In this document: piece after piece, positions 41,984 through 49,156 of the stretch
Position numbering within the stretch: position 1 is the first letter of the stretch
Layout of the letters: every line of letters begins with the position of its first letter
Assembly: GCF_016107655.1 (NCBI RefSeq)
Contig: NZ_JABASX010000015.1
Span: forward strand, 1 to 56,003
DNA from: Brevibacterium antiquum
Lineage (GTDB): Bacteria; Actinomycetota; Actinomycetes; Actinomycetales; Brevibacteriaceae
Reading direction: 5' to 3'
DNA length: 56,003 nt
The notes under the pieces: generated by a model
What the model saw: the letters and a program-made list of their open reading frames with translations, nothing else
What the model was told of the DNA's origin: nothing
The model's database searches: none
Made by a program: the position numbers and the translations under genes

Positions 41984-42867
41984 TACAGGCCGATGGCTAC
42001 GATCGGATCGGTGGTCGGCTGGTCTGAACCGCCCTTGGGTTCCACAGTGACGCCGAACAGACTTCCTTCGGCGAAAGGCTCATCGGCGATGGTCACCGGT
42101 GCGTTCGTCATCAGCCCCACACTCTCGGGGCCCTCATTGCCGATCACCCACATCTGCAGGGATTTTCCTGCAGGAGAGACTTCGACGTCGCGAGGACTGA
42201 AGCGAATGAGCTGTTCCTTCTCGGACGAGACCACAGTGACCGATCCGCCCTCGGGCAGCTCGGCAGTGCTGGTTTTCAGATCGCCGGCTTCCATGAGACG
42301 AGCGGAGTCGTCGAGCTGTTGCTGAGCAGCTGCCAGTTCGTCTTCCAGCTCGTTCTGCTTCTGCCAGGAACTCACTCCGACGCCGGCGGCGACGATGACA
42401 GCGGCAGCGGCGGCAGCCATCGGCACCCAGGGGCGGCGCTTCCGACGGTGCTCGGCCAGGTCGGCAGGCGGTGGTGCGTCCGAGGACGACTGATTGTCTG
42501 CCTGCGGTGCGGGTTGAGCCGGAGCGTTGAGCTGAGTCGGTGCTGATGACTGAGTCTGCTGCTGTTCAGAACCAGCCTGTTCCAGTCTCTGTGGTTTCGC
42601 GGCAACATCCTCTTGAGCATGTGTGCTCGGGATGGCGAGAATTGCGTTCCGGGTGGTTGCACTGATGGGTTCAGGGGCATCAGGGACTGAAGATTCAGAC
42701 GCTTCTGGATCGGATTCGGCCATGAGCGCCATGGTGTCTTCATACTCGGCGACCTCGGAACGGAAATCAGCGTCGGTGTCTGCGAGAGCCTGCGCCTCGG
42801 CAAGCTCAGCTTCGCTGAGTCCACCCAGAGCCAGCCCGGCAGCCAGATAGTCGCGATCGGCACTCAT
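41983..42867 (-). CDS. rskA: anti-sigma-K factor RskA family membrane protein
   Basis: 294 residues. The cytoplasmic N-terminus 'DYLAAGLALGGLSEAELAEAQALADTDADFRSEVAEYEDTM' is the RskA/anti-sigma helical domain without zinc ligands. A long Gln/Ala/Pro-rich linker follows, then one membrane helix (about 147-168, PWVPMAAAAAAVIVAAGVG). The extracytoplasmic RskA domain ends 'SLQMWVIGNEGPESVGLMT ... SLFGVTVEPKGGSDQPTTDPI'. The ATG overlaps the sigK stop by four bases. In Mycobacterium tuberculosis RskA holds SigK at the membrane and releases it after regulated proteolysis; the same layout is seen here. The linker is longer than in the mycobacterial protein. Confidence 0.93.
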   Translation of the reverse strand: MSADRDYLAAGLALGGLSEAELAEAQALADTDADFRSEVAEYEDTMALMAESDPEASESSVPDAPEPISATTRNAILAIPSTHAQEDVAAKPQRLEQAGSEQQQTQSSAPTQLNAPAQPAPQADNQSSSDAPPPADLAEHRRKRRPWVPMAAAAAAVIVAAGVGVSSWQKQNELEDELAAAQQQLDDSARLMEAGDLKTSTAELPEGGSVTVVSSEKEQLIRFSPRDVEVSPAGKSLQMWVIGNEGPESVGLMTNAPVTIADEPFAEGSLFGVTVEPKGGSDQPTTDPIVAIGL

Positions 42868-43493
42868 CGGCGTACCTCCAACTCTTCTCGCAGCTTTTTC
42901 ATTCCGTCTCTGATTCGTGACTTGATGGTGCCGAGAGGCACCTTGAGATTCTCCGAAATCTCAGCGTGGGTCAGGCCCTGGTAGAAGGCCATGACGATGG
43001 GTTGTGCCTGGTCCTCGGGAAGGATCTTCAGCGCTGTGACGGTTCTGTCCGACTCGGATCGATCGATGACCGTCTGTTCGACCTGCTCGCCCTCTTCCGT
43101 CGACGATCTCAGGCCGTCGGCGTAGTCGCGATCCTGTTGTGCCTGAACACTGCGGACGCAGTCGATGGCTCTCCTGCGGCACAGTGTGATCAGCCATGCC
43201 CTGCCTGTCCCACGTTGTGGGTCGAACCCGGAGCACCGGGTCCACACTTCGGTGAAGCATTCCTGGAGCACCTCCTCAGCGAGCGACTGACTTCTCACAA
43301 TCCGCAGGATCACAGCCATGAGTATGCGCGATTGTGCCACGAAGAGTTCTTCGAAAGCGGACCTGTCACCGGCGGCGATCCGCAGCAGCTGGTCGCTGCT
43401 CGGGTCTGGCGCTGTGGTGACGGTGCCGTCTGACGCTCGGGCATCATATCCCGGGGGCCCATGGCCTGGAGCCGAAGGATCATCTGAACTCAT
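42864..43493 (-). CDS. sigK: ECF RNA polymerase sigma factor SigK
   Basis: 209 residues. Region 2 is at about 35-100 ('FEELFVAQSRILMAVILRIVRSQSLAEEVLQECFTEVW'); region 4 is at about 155-205 ('DQAQPIVMAFYQGLTHAEISENLKVPLGTIKSRIRDGMKKL'). The RskA partner coupled downstream and the fasciclin gene upstream identify it as SigK rather than another ECF. The preceding fasciclin gene has its own terminator, so sigK is probably transcribed separately, from within the 22-bp tandem repeat region. No good ribosome site precedes the ATG. No SigK-type promoter was seen directly in front, so autoregulation is not obvious. Confidence 0.93.
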   Translation of the reverse strand: MSSDDPSAPGHGPPGYDARASDGTVTTAPDPSSDQLLRIAAGDRSAFEELFVAQSRILMAVILRIVRSQSLAEEVLQECFTEVWTRCSGFDPQRGTGRAWLITLCRRRAIDCVRSVQAQQDRDYADGLRSSTEEGEQVEQTVIDRSESDRTVTALKILPEDQAQPIVMAFYQGLTHAEISENLKVPLGTIKSRIRDGMKKLREELEVRR

Positions 43494-43530
43494 TGTCCAA
43501 TCATGTCATCCGATCGGCTTCTGTTCTTCG

Positions 43531-43574
43531 GTTGTCCACACATCGTATGAAAGTTGTCCACACATCGTATGAAA
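43531..43574. repeat. perfect 22-bp tandem direct repeat upstream of sigK
   Basis: Two identical 22-bp units (43531-43552 and 43553-43574) begin GTTGTCCACA and end TCGTATGAAA. They lie 38 bp upstream of the sigK ATG. The second unit runs into the T-run of the fasciclin terminator. Each unit on the minus strand contains CATACGATGTGTGGACAA. The GGACAA element recurs once more just before the sigK ATG. A duplicated operator or promoter element is the simplest reading. Confidence 0.75.
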
Positions 43575-43625
43575 AAGGTGGTGGCCAAGGGCCGATCCGA
43601 GATGTCGAAATCGGTCCTTGGCCAC
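43571..43625 (-). terminator. intrinsic terminator of the fasciclin gene
   Basis: GTGGCCAAGGGCCGAT (43581-43596) pairs with ATCGGTCCTTGGCCAC (43610-43625), a 16-bp stem with one wobble. On the minus strand the stem is followed by CACC and TTTTT (to 43572). It starts 20 bases after the fasciclin stop. It is the clearest rho-independent terminator in the window and separates the fasciclin gene from sigK. Confidence 0.85.
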
Positions 43626-43645
43626 TGCCTCGTGAAGCTCTGGTG

Positions 43646-44323
43646 TCACTTAGAGGGCATCATCACACTGTCGACCATGTACACGGTGGCATTCGAGGTG
43701 GCCACGCCACCGCAGACCAGGCCGGCATCGTCGAACTTGAGGTCGTCTCCTTCACCGGAGATCGTCACCTTCGAACCTTCGACGGTTTCGTGCTCACCGG
43801 CGATCTCGTCGGGGGACAGCTTTCCTGGGATGACGTGATAGGTGAGAACCTTGGTCAGCATGTCCGAATCCTTGGCCAGCGCATCCAGGTCGTCCTTGGG
43901 TACGTCGCCGAAGGCATCATCGGTGGGTGCGATGACGGTGAACTCGTCTCCATTGAGAGTGTCGACGAGGTCGACGTCGGGATTGAGCTTGCCCGAAACG
44001 GCCTTGGTCAGGGTCTTGAGCATCGGGTTGTTCGATGCCGCTGTGGCGACAGGGTCCTGTGCCATTCCTTCGACCGATCCGCCGCCCTTGGGATTGGCCT
44101 CGGCGTAGGCGGCACAGTCCGGTCCGACGAGATCCCCGCCGGCCATGGCGTCGTCGCCCGACTCTTCTGATGCGGCAGGGCTTTCCGCAGTATCACTGGA
44201 CTTGGTCTCGGTATCACCGGACTCGGAGTCGGAACCCATGTCCGAGCAGCCGCTCAGAGCCATAAGACCGATCGCGCCGGCGGCCAGGATGGTGGTGGTG
44301 CGATTGCGAAGCAGCGTTTTCAT
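43646..44323 (-). CDS. fasciclin-domain lipoprotein (MPT83/MPT70-like)
   Basis: 225 residues. The signal peptide ends in the lipobox LSGC (C26), followed by a Ser/Asp/Glu-rich spacer. The FAS1 domain (about 80-222) includes '[44 protein letters not shown]' and the [10 protein letters not shown]-box-like motif. It ends '[13 protein letters not shown]'. Two cysteines (PDCAAY and LVCGG) match the disulfide-forming pair of MPT83/MPT70. AGGAGAAG precedes the ATG. A SigK-type promoter lies 92 bp upstream and an intrinsic terminator follows, so it is a single-gene SigK target. FAS1 proteins usually act in surface adhesion. Confidence 0.93.
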   Translation of the reverse strand: MKTLLRNRTTTILAAGAIGLMALSGCSDMGSDSESGDTETKSSDTAESPAASEESGDDAMAGGDLVGPDCAAYAEANPKGGGSVEGMAQDPVATAASNNPMLKTLTKAVSGKLNPDVDLVDTLNGDEFTVIAPTDDAFGDVPKDDLDALAKDSDMLTKVLTYHVIPGKLSPDEIAGEHETVEGSKVTISGEGDDLKFDDAGLVCGGVATSNATVYMVDSVMMPSK

Positions 44324-44414
44324 CGTTCTTCTCCTAATTGAGGTAATGCATCAACGGTGGTGCGTATCAGCGCACAGCTTTGAAGTTGCCTTCATTGCTC
44401 GCTGTGTACCTGGT

Positions 44415-44441
44415 ATTCGCAGCCCGTCTGGTTCTGGATGG
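44415..44441 (-). promoter_or_regulatory. SigK-type promoter of the fasciclin gene
   Basis: On the minus strand, CCATCC (44441-44436), 15 bases, GCGAAT (44420-44415) and then ACC. This matches the CCATCC / CCGAAT elements described for Mycobacterium tuberculosis SigK promoters, with one mismatch, and has the same spacing and trailing ACC as the promoter at 46210-46236. The predicted leader is about 85 nt and carries a normal ribosome site. Confidence 0.6.
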
Positions 44442-44512
44442 GTGAATTTCAAAGATTCTTTGGACGTCCTTTTCACGGAGCCCTCTGCGATACCTTCGGA
44501 CCTGCGCAGATC

Positions 44513-44548
44513 GGCCCCAGCCTCCGCCTGAATGGGGAGTCTGGGGCC
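44513..44548 (-). terminator. hairpin downstream of the molybdopterin oxidoreductase gene
   Basis: GGCCCCAG (44513-44520) pairs with CTGGGGCC (44541-44548), with further pairing CTCC/GGAG inside. It starts 37 bases after the stop of the leftward oxidoreductase gene. No T-run follows. It separates this gene from the fasciclin promoter, supporting independent transcription. Confidence 0.55.
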
Positions 44549-44584
44549 GTGAGGGTGTGGTCCGGTGAGTGACTGAGGATCGCT

Positions 44585-46201
44585 CTACTCGACACTGAAC
44601 TGGATGTGGTGGTGACCGGTCGCGGAGTTGGGAATGGACTTCCTGCGCTTTGGGGTCTGGACGTTTCCGTCCTGATCGATCGCACGCACCGTGACGGTAT
44701 GCAATCCGGAATCGACGTCGCTGAAACCCGTCTTCCACTGGCGCCAGGTATCGATATTGACCTCATCGCCGAGTTCCGCCGAGGTCCATTCCCTGTCGTC
44801 GAGTTTCACATCGACTCGCTTGATGCCGCTGCGCTGCGCCCATGCCGTGCCAGCGACGGCCACATCACCGGCAGGCACCTTGGCCAAGGGCTTCGGCACT
44901 TCTACCCTCGACGCGACGAGGATGGGCGCCTTGGCATCCCACCCCCGATCAGTCCAATAGGCGGTCTTCTCATCGAAACGAGTGACTTCGAGTTCGGTGA
45001 CCCACTTGGTGGCCGAGACGAAACCGTAGAGTCCGGGAACGACGAGGCGGGCGGGGAAGCCGTGTTCGGGAGGAAGCGGACTGCCGTTCATTGCAACGGC
45101 CAGCAGGGAGTCCCGGCCATCAGTGAGGGCTTCGATCGGCGTCGAGGCCGAAAACCCGTCGATCGAATGGGAAAGTACCATGTCTGCGTCCTTGTTCGGC
45201 TTCGCCCGGCGCAGCAGCTCACGCACGGGATAGCCCAACCAGGTGGCGTTGCCGACCAGGTCACCTCCGACAGGATTGGAGACGCAGGTGAGTGTGATGT
45301 GGTGCTCGTCGAGGGGAAGATCGAGCAGATCGTCCATCGTCAAGGTCACCTCCGACTCGACCATGCCATGGATTCTCAGCGACCATTCCTCGGGATCGAT
45401 GACCGGAGGAGCCAGCGCCGTATCGATGCGATAGAAGTCCTCCGGATCCGTGATGAAGGGTGCGAGGCCCTTGACATCGGGATGCGCCGAGGCGGGGATC
45501 GGGGGAGCCTTCTTGGCAGGTGATGGCAGCACCAGTTTGGCCACCGCGGCTCCCGCATCCAGAGTCAATGCGGCCACAGTCTGTCCGGCCGCCATCGCAG
45601 CGGCGCCCACTGTCCCGATGATGCCGGTGATGATGAAGAAACGGCGACGAGACGGCTCTGAAGCCGGCGTCTCGGTCGAGTCGGATGAGGACGGTTCGGG
45701 TACAGACGAGCCAGTGGGACGGGCAGCTGCAGGGAACCTCCGGGGAGCTGCGGGAGCCGTCCCTTTCTCAGTGCGGCTCATTCCAAAGCTCATCAGGAGA
45801 CGGAAGACGGCCAGGCCCAGGGCGAGCCCGATGAGCGTCGGGATGATGTCGACGACACTGGACTCGGGGCGGATGAGAATGACGATGATGGGCACCAGCC
45901 CGGCCCCACACAGCAGCGCCGTCGCCAGACGGAGCCGGTGAGAGGCCAGCCATCCGATGAGCCCTCCGAGCACCAGCGCGCCGAGACCTGTGGTGAGAAT
46001 GAGGAAGAGCTTGTCATTGGTGCCGAAGAGGTCGATGACAGGTTTGACGAGACCAGTCGGTGCCAGCGGAATGATCGTCTGACCCAATGCCAGCAGAGGT
46101 GCCGCCGGTGGACCGAACGCGCGGGCGATCAGGTCGGCGGCACCGAACAGGACAAGGGTGGCGACGATCCCAGCGAGGGCGGCGCGAAATGGTCTTCTCA
46201 T
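44585..46201 (-). CDS. membrane-anchored molybdopterin-dependent oxidoreductase (sulfite oxidase/YedY superfamily)
   Basis: 538 residues. An N-terminal part with about four membrane helices (RAALAGIVATLVLFGAADLI, FLILTTGLGALVLGGLIGWL and others) is followed by a Ser/Pro linker. A further helix near RRRFFIITGIIGTVGAAAMAAG resembles a twin-arginine-like segment. The Mo-binding oxidoreductase domain comes next, with the probable Mo-ligating Cys at about residue 305 in ITLTCVSNPVGGD. A C-terminal Ig-like dimerisation domain is also present (GTAWAQRSGIKRVDVKLDD). The start has no ribosome site and lies 8 bases from a perfect SigK-type -10. Probably a redox enzyme outside the membrane, perhaps repairing oxidised methionine; the substrate is unknown. 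Confidence 0.92.
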   Translation of the reverse strand: MRRPFRAALAGIVATLVLFGAADLIARAFGPPAAPLLALGQTIIPLAPTGLVKPVIDLFGTNDKLFLILTTGLGALVLGGLIGWLASHRLRLATALLCGAGLVPIIVILIRPESSVVDIIPTLIGLALGLAVFRLLMSFGMSRTEKGTAPAAPRRFPAAARPTGSSVPEPSSSDSTETPASEPSRRRFFIITGIIGTVGAAAMAAGQTVAALTLDAGAAVAKLVLPSPAKKAPPIPASAHPDVKGLAPFITDPEDFYRIDTALAPPVIDPEEWSLRIHGMVESEVTLTMDDLLDLPLDEHHITLTCVSNPVGGDLVGNATWLGYPVRELLRRAKPNKDADMVLSHSIDGFSASTPIEALTDGRDSLLAVAMNGSPLPPEHGFPARLVVPGLYGFVSATKWVTELEVTRFDEKTAYWTDRGWDAKAPILVASRVEVPKPLAKVPAGDVAVAGTAWAQRSGIKRVDVKLDDREWTSAELGDEVNIDTWRQWKTGFSDVDSGLHTVTVRAIDQDGNVQTPKRRKSIPNSATGHHHIQFSVE

Positions 46202-46209
46202 GTACAGGT

Positions 46210-46236
46210 ATTCGGAGCGGACGACGATCCGGATGG
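46210..46236 (-). promoter_or_regulatory. SigK-type promoter of the oxidoreductase gene, giving a leaderless mRNA
   Basis: On the minus strand, CCATCC (46236-46231), 15 bases, CCGAAT (46215-46210), then ACCTGTACATG. Both hexamers match the mycobacterial SigK consensus exactly. Transcription starting 6-9 bases after the -10 would begin at or within two bases of the ATG (46201), so translation would be leaderless. Confidence 0.65.
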
Positions 46237-46326
46237 GCGATCAGGGCGCGAAGATTCGCTCCTGGGTTGTGTCTCGTTCACGAAATTGTCAGTGAACTTG
46301 CCGTCAAGCTGACGTAGCATAGTGCA

Positions 46327-46827
46327 ATGACTGAGAACCCAGGATACGCCGAGCCGCAGGCGCCAAGCGGAGACTCGGATGAACCAAGAAGCGCAAGTGC
46401 CCCCATCTATACGGCCAAGGTCGAGAACCTCGGCGGGACCTCGGGTGAAGTGCGAGTCGAAGATGGTATGACACTGTCGACGGCCCCGACCTCTCATACC
46501 GATCAGGGCAGCAATCCGGAGCAGTTCCTTGCCATGGCCTGGAGCACCTGTCTCGGTGAGACACTCAAGGTTGTGTTGGCAGTCAACGACGTTGAAGCAC
46601 AGTCCCGCGTTCGCGTTGAGGTCGACCTGCACGGTGAGTCCAACGCCGGGTTCCACTTCGTGCCCAGGGCCTACATCTCCATCGATGGTGTCTCTGCCGC
46701 AGACGCGGAGAAGTACGCGGGGCGCGCCCATGCCCGGTGCCCGATCTCGAAATTGCTCAAGGGGCAGGGCAGTCCAAGCGTCGAGATAGAGGAATACAAG
46801 AACCCGGACAACTTCCAGCTCAGCTGA
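46327..46827 (+). CDS. OsmC/Ohr-family peroxiredoxin
   Basis: 166 residues. A ~25-residue disordered N-terminus precedes the OsmC fold. The two redox cysteines are seen in 'NPEQFLAMAWSTCLGETLKVVL' and 'AHARCPISKLLKG'. Ohr/OsmC proteins reduce organic hydroperoxides through a Cys-Cys disulfide relay. It is divergent from the SigK-controlled oxidoreductase across 125 bp, so an oxidative-stress link is plausible. No Ohr-type MarR regulator is adjacent. Confidence 0.92.
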   Translation: MTENPGYAEPQAPSGDSDEPRSASAPIYTAKVENLGGTSGEVRVEDGMTLSTAPTSHTDQGSNPEQFLAMAWSTCLGETLKVVLAVNDVEAQSRVRVEVDLHGESNAGFHFVPRAYISIDGVSAADAEKYAGRAHARCPISKLLKGQGSPSVEIEEYKNPDNFQLS

Positions 46828-46936
46828 GTCCGATTCCTGTACGGACGAGCACGGCACGCTCCACCTCGGCGCACTGATACTACAGTGGTGACCAGGCGCC
46901 GAGGTTGGACAACCGGCGTCGGCCAATGCTGACCAC

Positions 46937-46950
46937 ACGCCGATCGGCGT
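46937..46950. promoter_or_regulatory. 14-bp perfect palindrome upstream of the channel gene
   Basis: ACGCCGATCGGCGT is a perfect palindrome 38 bp before the GTG of the UPF0126-type gene and 110 bp after the OsmC stop. It may be an operator or a terminator stem for the OsmC gene. No T-run is present. Confidence 0.35.
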
Positions 46951-46987
46951 TGGGTGCGCCGTTGACAGGCCGGAGGGGGAGTAAGTC

Positions 46988-47671
46988 GTGGAGGTGCAGG
47001 AAGCAGTCTTTCTCGCGCTCGACCTCACCGGTACCTTCGTCTTCGCAGCCTCCGGAGTCCTCCTGGCTGCCAGGCGCGGCTTCGACATCACCGGGGGCCT
47101 GGTTCTCGGAACGATGACCGGCATCGGTGGGGGCATGATCCGCGACGTCCTCCTCGACCGAGTGCCGAACGCGCTCGGTCAGCCGATCTATCTGGCCCCG
47201 CCCCTCATCGCCACACTGCTCATCTACCTCATCGGCAAGCACGTCTCGCGGGCCCGGATCTGGATCGTGACCTTCGACGCGATCGGACTCGCGATCTTCA
47301 GCGTCACCGGTACGACGATCGCCCTCGGCGCCGGTGCGACCTACCCGGCAGCCCTGCTCATGGGCGCACTCACGGCGTGCGGCGGCGGTCTCATGCGCGA
47401 TGCCGTGGCCAGTGAGGATCCGGCGATCTTCACCGGCACCGACCTCTACCTGATCCCCGCCCTCTTCGGAGCCGGTGTCACGCTCATCGCCGATGCGACA
47501 GGAATCCTGGGCAGCGTGGTGTCCCTGATCATCGCCGGGCTCGCGTTCACGTTCCGAATGCTGGCCTGGAGGCTGCAGTGGCGGGTACCGCAGCCGATGC
47601 GGCAGTGGTCGTATCGGGAGACCGAACGGAAGATGAAGAGGCTGCCCTCGGTGTTCCGGAAGCCCGACTGA
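46988..47671 (+). CDS. TRIC/UPF0126-family membrane protein
   Basis: 227 residues, GTG start behind a strong GGAGGGGGAG ribosome site. It has two internally repeated UPF0126 domains. The first contains 'RRGFDITGGLVLGTMTGIGGGMIRDVLL', the second 'GATYPAALLMGALTACGGGLMRDAVASEDPAIF'. The GGGxxRD motif in each is the family hallmark and forms the pore-lining kink in prokaryotic TRIC trimers. Seven membrane helices are expected, with a basic C-terminal tail. The family conducts monovalent cations; its role here is unknown. It is 58 bp upstream of the PPK2 gene on the same strand. Confidence 0.92.
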   Translation: MEVQEAVFLALDLTGTFVFAASGVLLAARRGFDITGGLVLGTMTGIGGGMIRDVLLDRVPNALGQPIYLAPPLIATLLIYLIGKHVSRARIWIVTFDAIGLAIFSVTGTTIALGAGATYPAALLMGALTACGGGLMRDAVASEDPAIFTGTDLYLIPALFGAGVTLIADATGILGSVVSLIIAGLAFTFRMLAWRLQWRVPQPMRQWSYRETERKMKRLPSVFRKPD

Positions 47672-47728
47672 GGGCGCAGAGCCACCACAGATATAGACGC
47701 TGACCATCCAGCCTGCAAAGATGAGCTC

Positions 47729-48592
47729 ATGAGCGAGAAGACAACGCTGAGTTGGACCGAGGATCCGGAGCCGCTGCTGCGGGCAGGCGAAGGATTTCGA
47801 CTCGATGATGTTGATCCGCGTTCGACCCCGGGCTACGAAGGCAACAAGAAGTCCGGACGCAAGGACCTCAAAGCGTGCATCCCCGAACTCGACGATCTTC
47901 AGGAACGGCTCTTCGCGGCCCATCATGATGAGGAGTCAGGGCCAGCGGTTCTCCTCGTCCTCCAAGCGATGGACACGGCAGGCAAGGGCGGAATCGTGCG
48001 CCACGTCGTCGGATCAGTCGATCCACAGGGCGTGGAGCTCGCCGCGTTCAAGGCGCCGACGAGGGAGGAGCTCTCCCATGATTTCCTCTGGCGCATCCGA
48101 CCGCACGTGCCCGGGCCTGGCATGATCGGCGTCTTCGATCGCTCCCACTACGAGGATGTGCTCATCGGCAAAGTCCGCGAGCTTGCCGACGACGAAGAGA
48201 TCGAGCGTCGCTACGCCGCCATCAATGGCTTCGAGGCCGAGCTCGCCGAGGCGGGTGTGCGCATCATCAAGGTCATGCTCAACATCTCTCCGGATGAGCA
48301 GAAGGACCGGTTGATGGAGCGCCTGGACCGCCCGGATAAATACTGGAAGTACAACCCGGGTGACGTCGACGAACGTCTCCTGTGGCCCGACTACATGAAG
48401 GCTTATCAGGCGGTGTTCGAACGCACCTCGACCGAGGCGGCCCCTTGGTACGTCGTCCCTGCTGACCGCAAATGGTACGCACGACTGGCGATCCAGCAGC
48501 TCCTGCTGAACGCGCTGCGGAACATCGACCCCCAGTGGCCGGCCGCGGACTTCGATATCGACGTCGAACGGGAACGGCTGGCCGAGAGCTGA
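47729..48592 (+). CDS. polyphosphate kinase 2 family protein (polyP:nucleotide phosphotransferase)
   Basis: 287 residues with a single PPK2 domain. Walker A-like 'QAMDTAGKGGIVRHVV' is at about residues 79-94. Walker B-like 'GVFDRSHYEDVLIGKV' is at about 136-151. The lid module 'NISPDEQKDRLMERLDRPDKYWKYNPGD' carries the conserved basic residues, and 'APWYVVPADRKWYARL' closes the fold. It phosphorylates nucleoside mono- or diphosphates with polyphosphate; the subclass cannot be fixed by eye. It converges on an OsmC-family gene, with a hairpin in the spacer. Confidence 0.94.
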   Translation: MSEKTTLSWTEDPEPLLRAGEGFRLDDVDPRSTPGYEGNKKSGRKDLKACIPELDDLQERLFAAHHDEESGPAVLLVLQAMDTAGKGGIVRHVVGSVDPQGVELAAFKAPTREELSHDFLWRIRPHVPGPGMIGVFDRSHYEDVLIGKVRELADDEEIERRYAAINGFEAELAEAGVRIIKVMLNISPDEQKDRLMERLDRPDKYWKYNPGDVDERLLWPDYMKAYQAVFERTSTEAAPWYVVPADRKWYARLAIQQLLLNALRNIDPQWPAADFDIDVERERLAES

Positions 48593-48634
48593 GGCACGGG
48601 TTCTGGGAGCCCTCGGGCTCGGTGAGGCTCAGCT
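48587..48634. terminator. hairpins at the PPK2/OsmC convergent junction
   Basis: AGCTGAG (48587-48593) pairs with CTCAGCT (48628-48634), enclosing a second perfect hairpin GAGCC-CTCG-GGCTC (48607-48620). The outer stem starts in the last codons of the PPK2 gene. It could act in both directions. No T-run is present on either strand. Confidence 0.45.
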
Positions 48635-48645
48635 GCGGCCGGAGG

Positions 48646-49068
48646 TCAGTCGCGGCGGATGCTGAAGTCGACCTTCGTCTCCTGCTCGACCGTGCGGGAG
48701 ACCGTGCAGTACTTGTCATGGGAGAGGCCGACGAGCCTCTCGATGCGAGAGTCGGCCTTGCGGCCCTCCTCGTCGTCGGGAAAGGCGAGGTCGAAGTCGA
48801 GGTGGACGTTGTCCACCCGGGACGCACCGTCCTCGTCGATCTTGTCTGCCACGGCCGAGACGTCGAAGCGCGTCGGCTCGGTGTGCCTGCTGGTCACAGT
48901 GTCGACATCGATGGACGAACATCCGGCGACGGCTGCGAGCAGCAGTTCGACGGGTGTCATCAGGCCCTCACCTCGGCCGAATTCGATGCTCGCCCCACTC
49001 GGTGCGGTAGCCCGGTAGTGGTTCTCGGCGAGCCTGGTCAGTTCGATGCTGCGGGTGTCTTCACTCAT
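48646..49068 (-). CDS. OsmC-family protein (YhfA-like)
   Basis: 140 residues. 'MTPVELLLAAVAGCSSIDVDTV' includes the first conserved cysteine of the OsmC fold. The second is in 'LSHDKYCTVSRTVEQETKVDFSI', typical of the YhfA/SACOL1771-like branch rather than Ohr. The function of this branch is poorly defined; redox or thiol chemistry is assumed. It is the second OsmC-fold gene in 3 kb but is not closely related to the first (46327-46827). It converges on the PPK2 gene. Confidence 0.92.
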   Translation of the reverse strand: MSEDTRSIELTRLAENHYRATAPSGASIEFGRGEGLMTPVELLLAAVAGCSSIDVDTVTSRHTEPTRFDVSAVADKIDEDGASRVDNVHLDFDLAFPDDEEGRKADSRIERLVGLSHDKYCTVSRTVEQETKVDFSIRRD

Positions 49069-49156
49069 GGACTCATCATGTCAGGAATCACGGCGCCGTG
49101 TCGTCGATCTCTGCTGATAGGAATCGTGTTCCACGGTACGGAAGCGGAAGGGGCGG

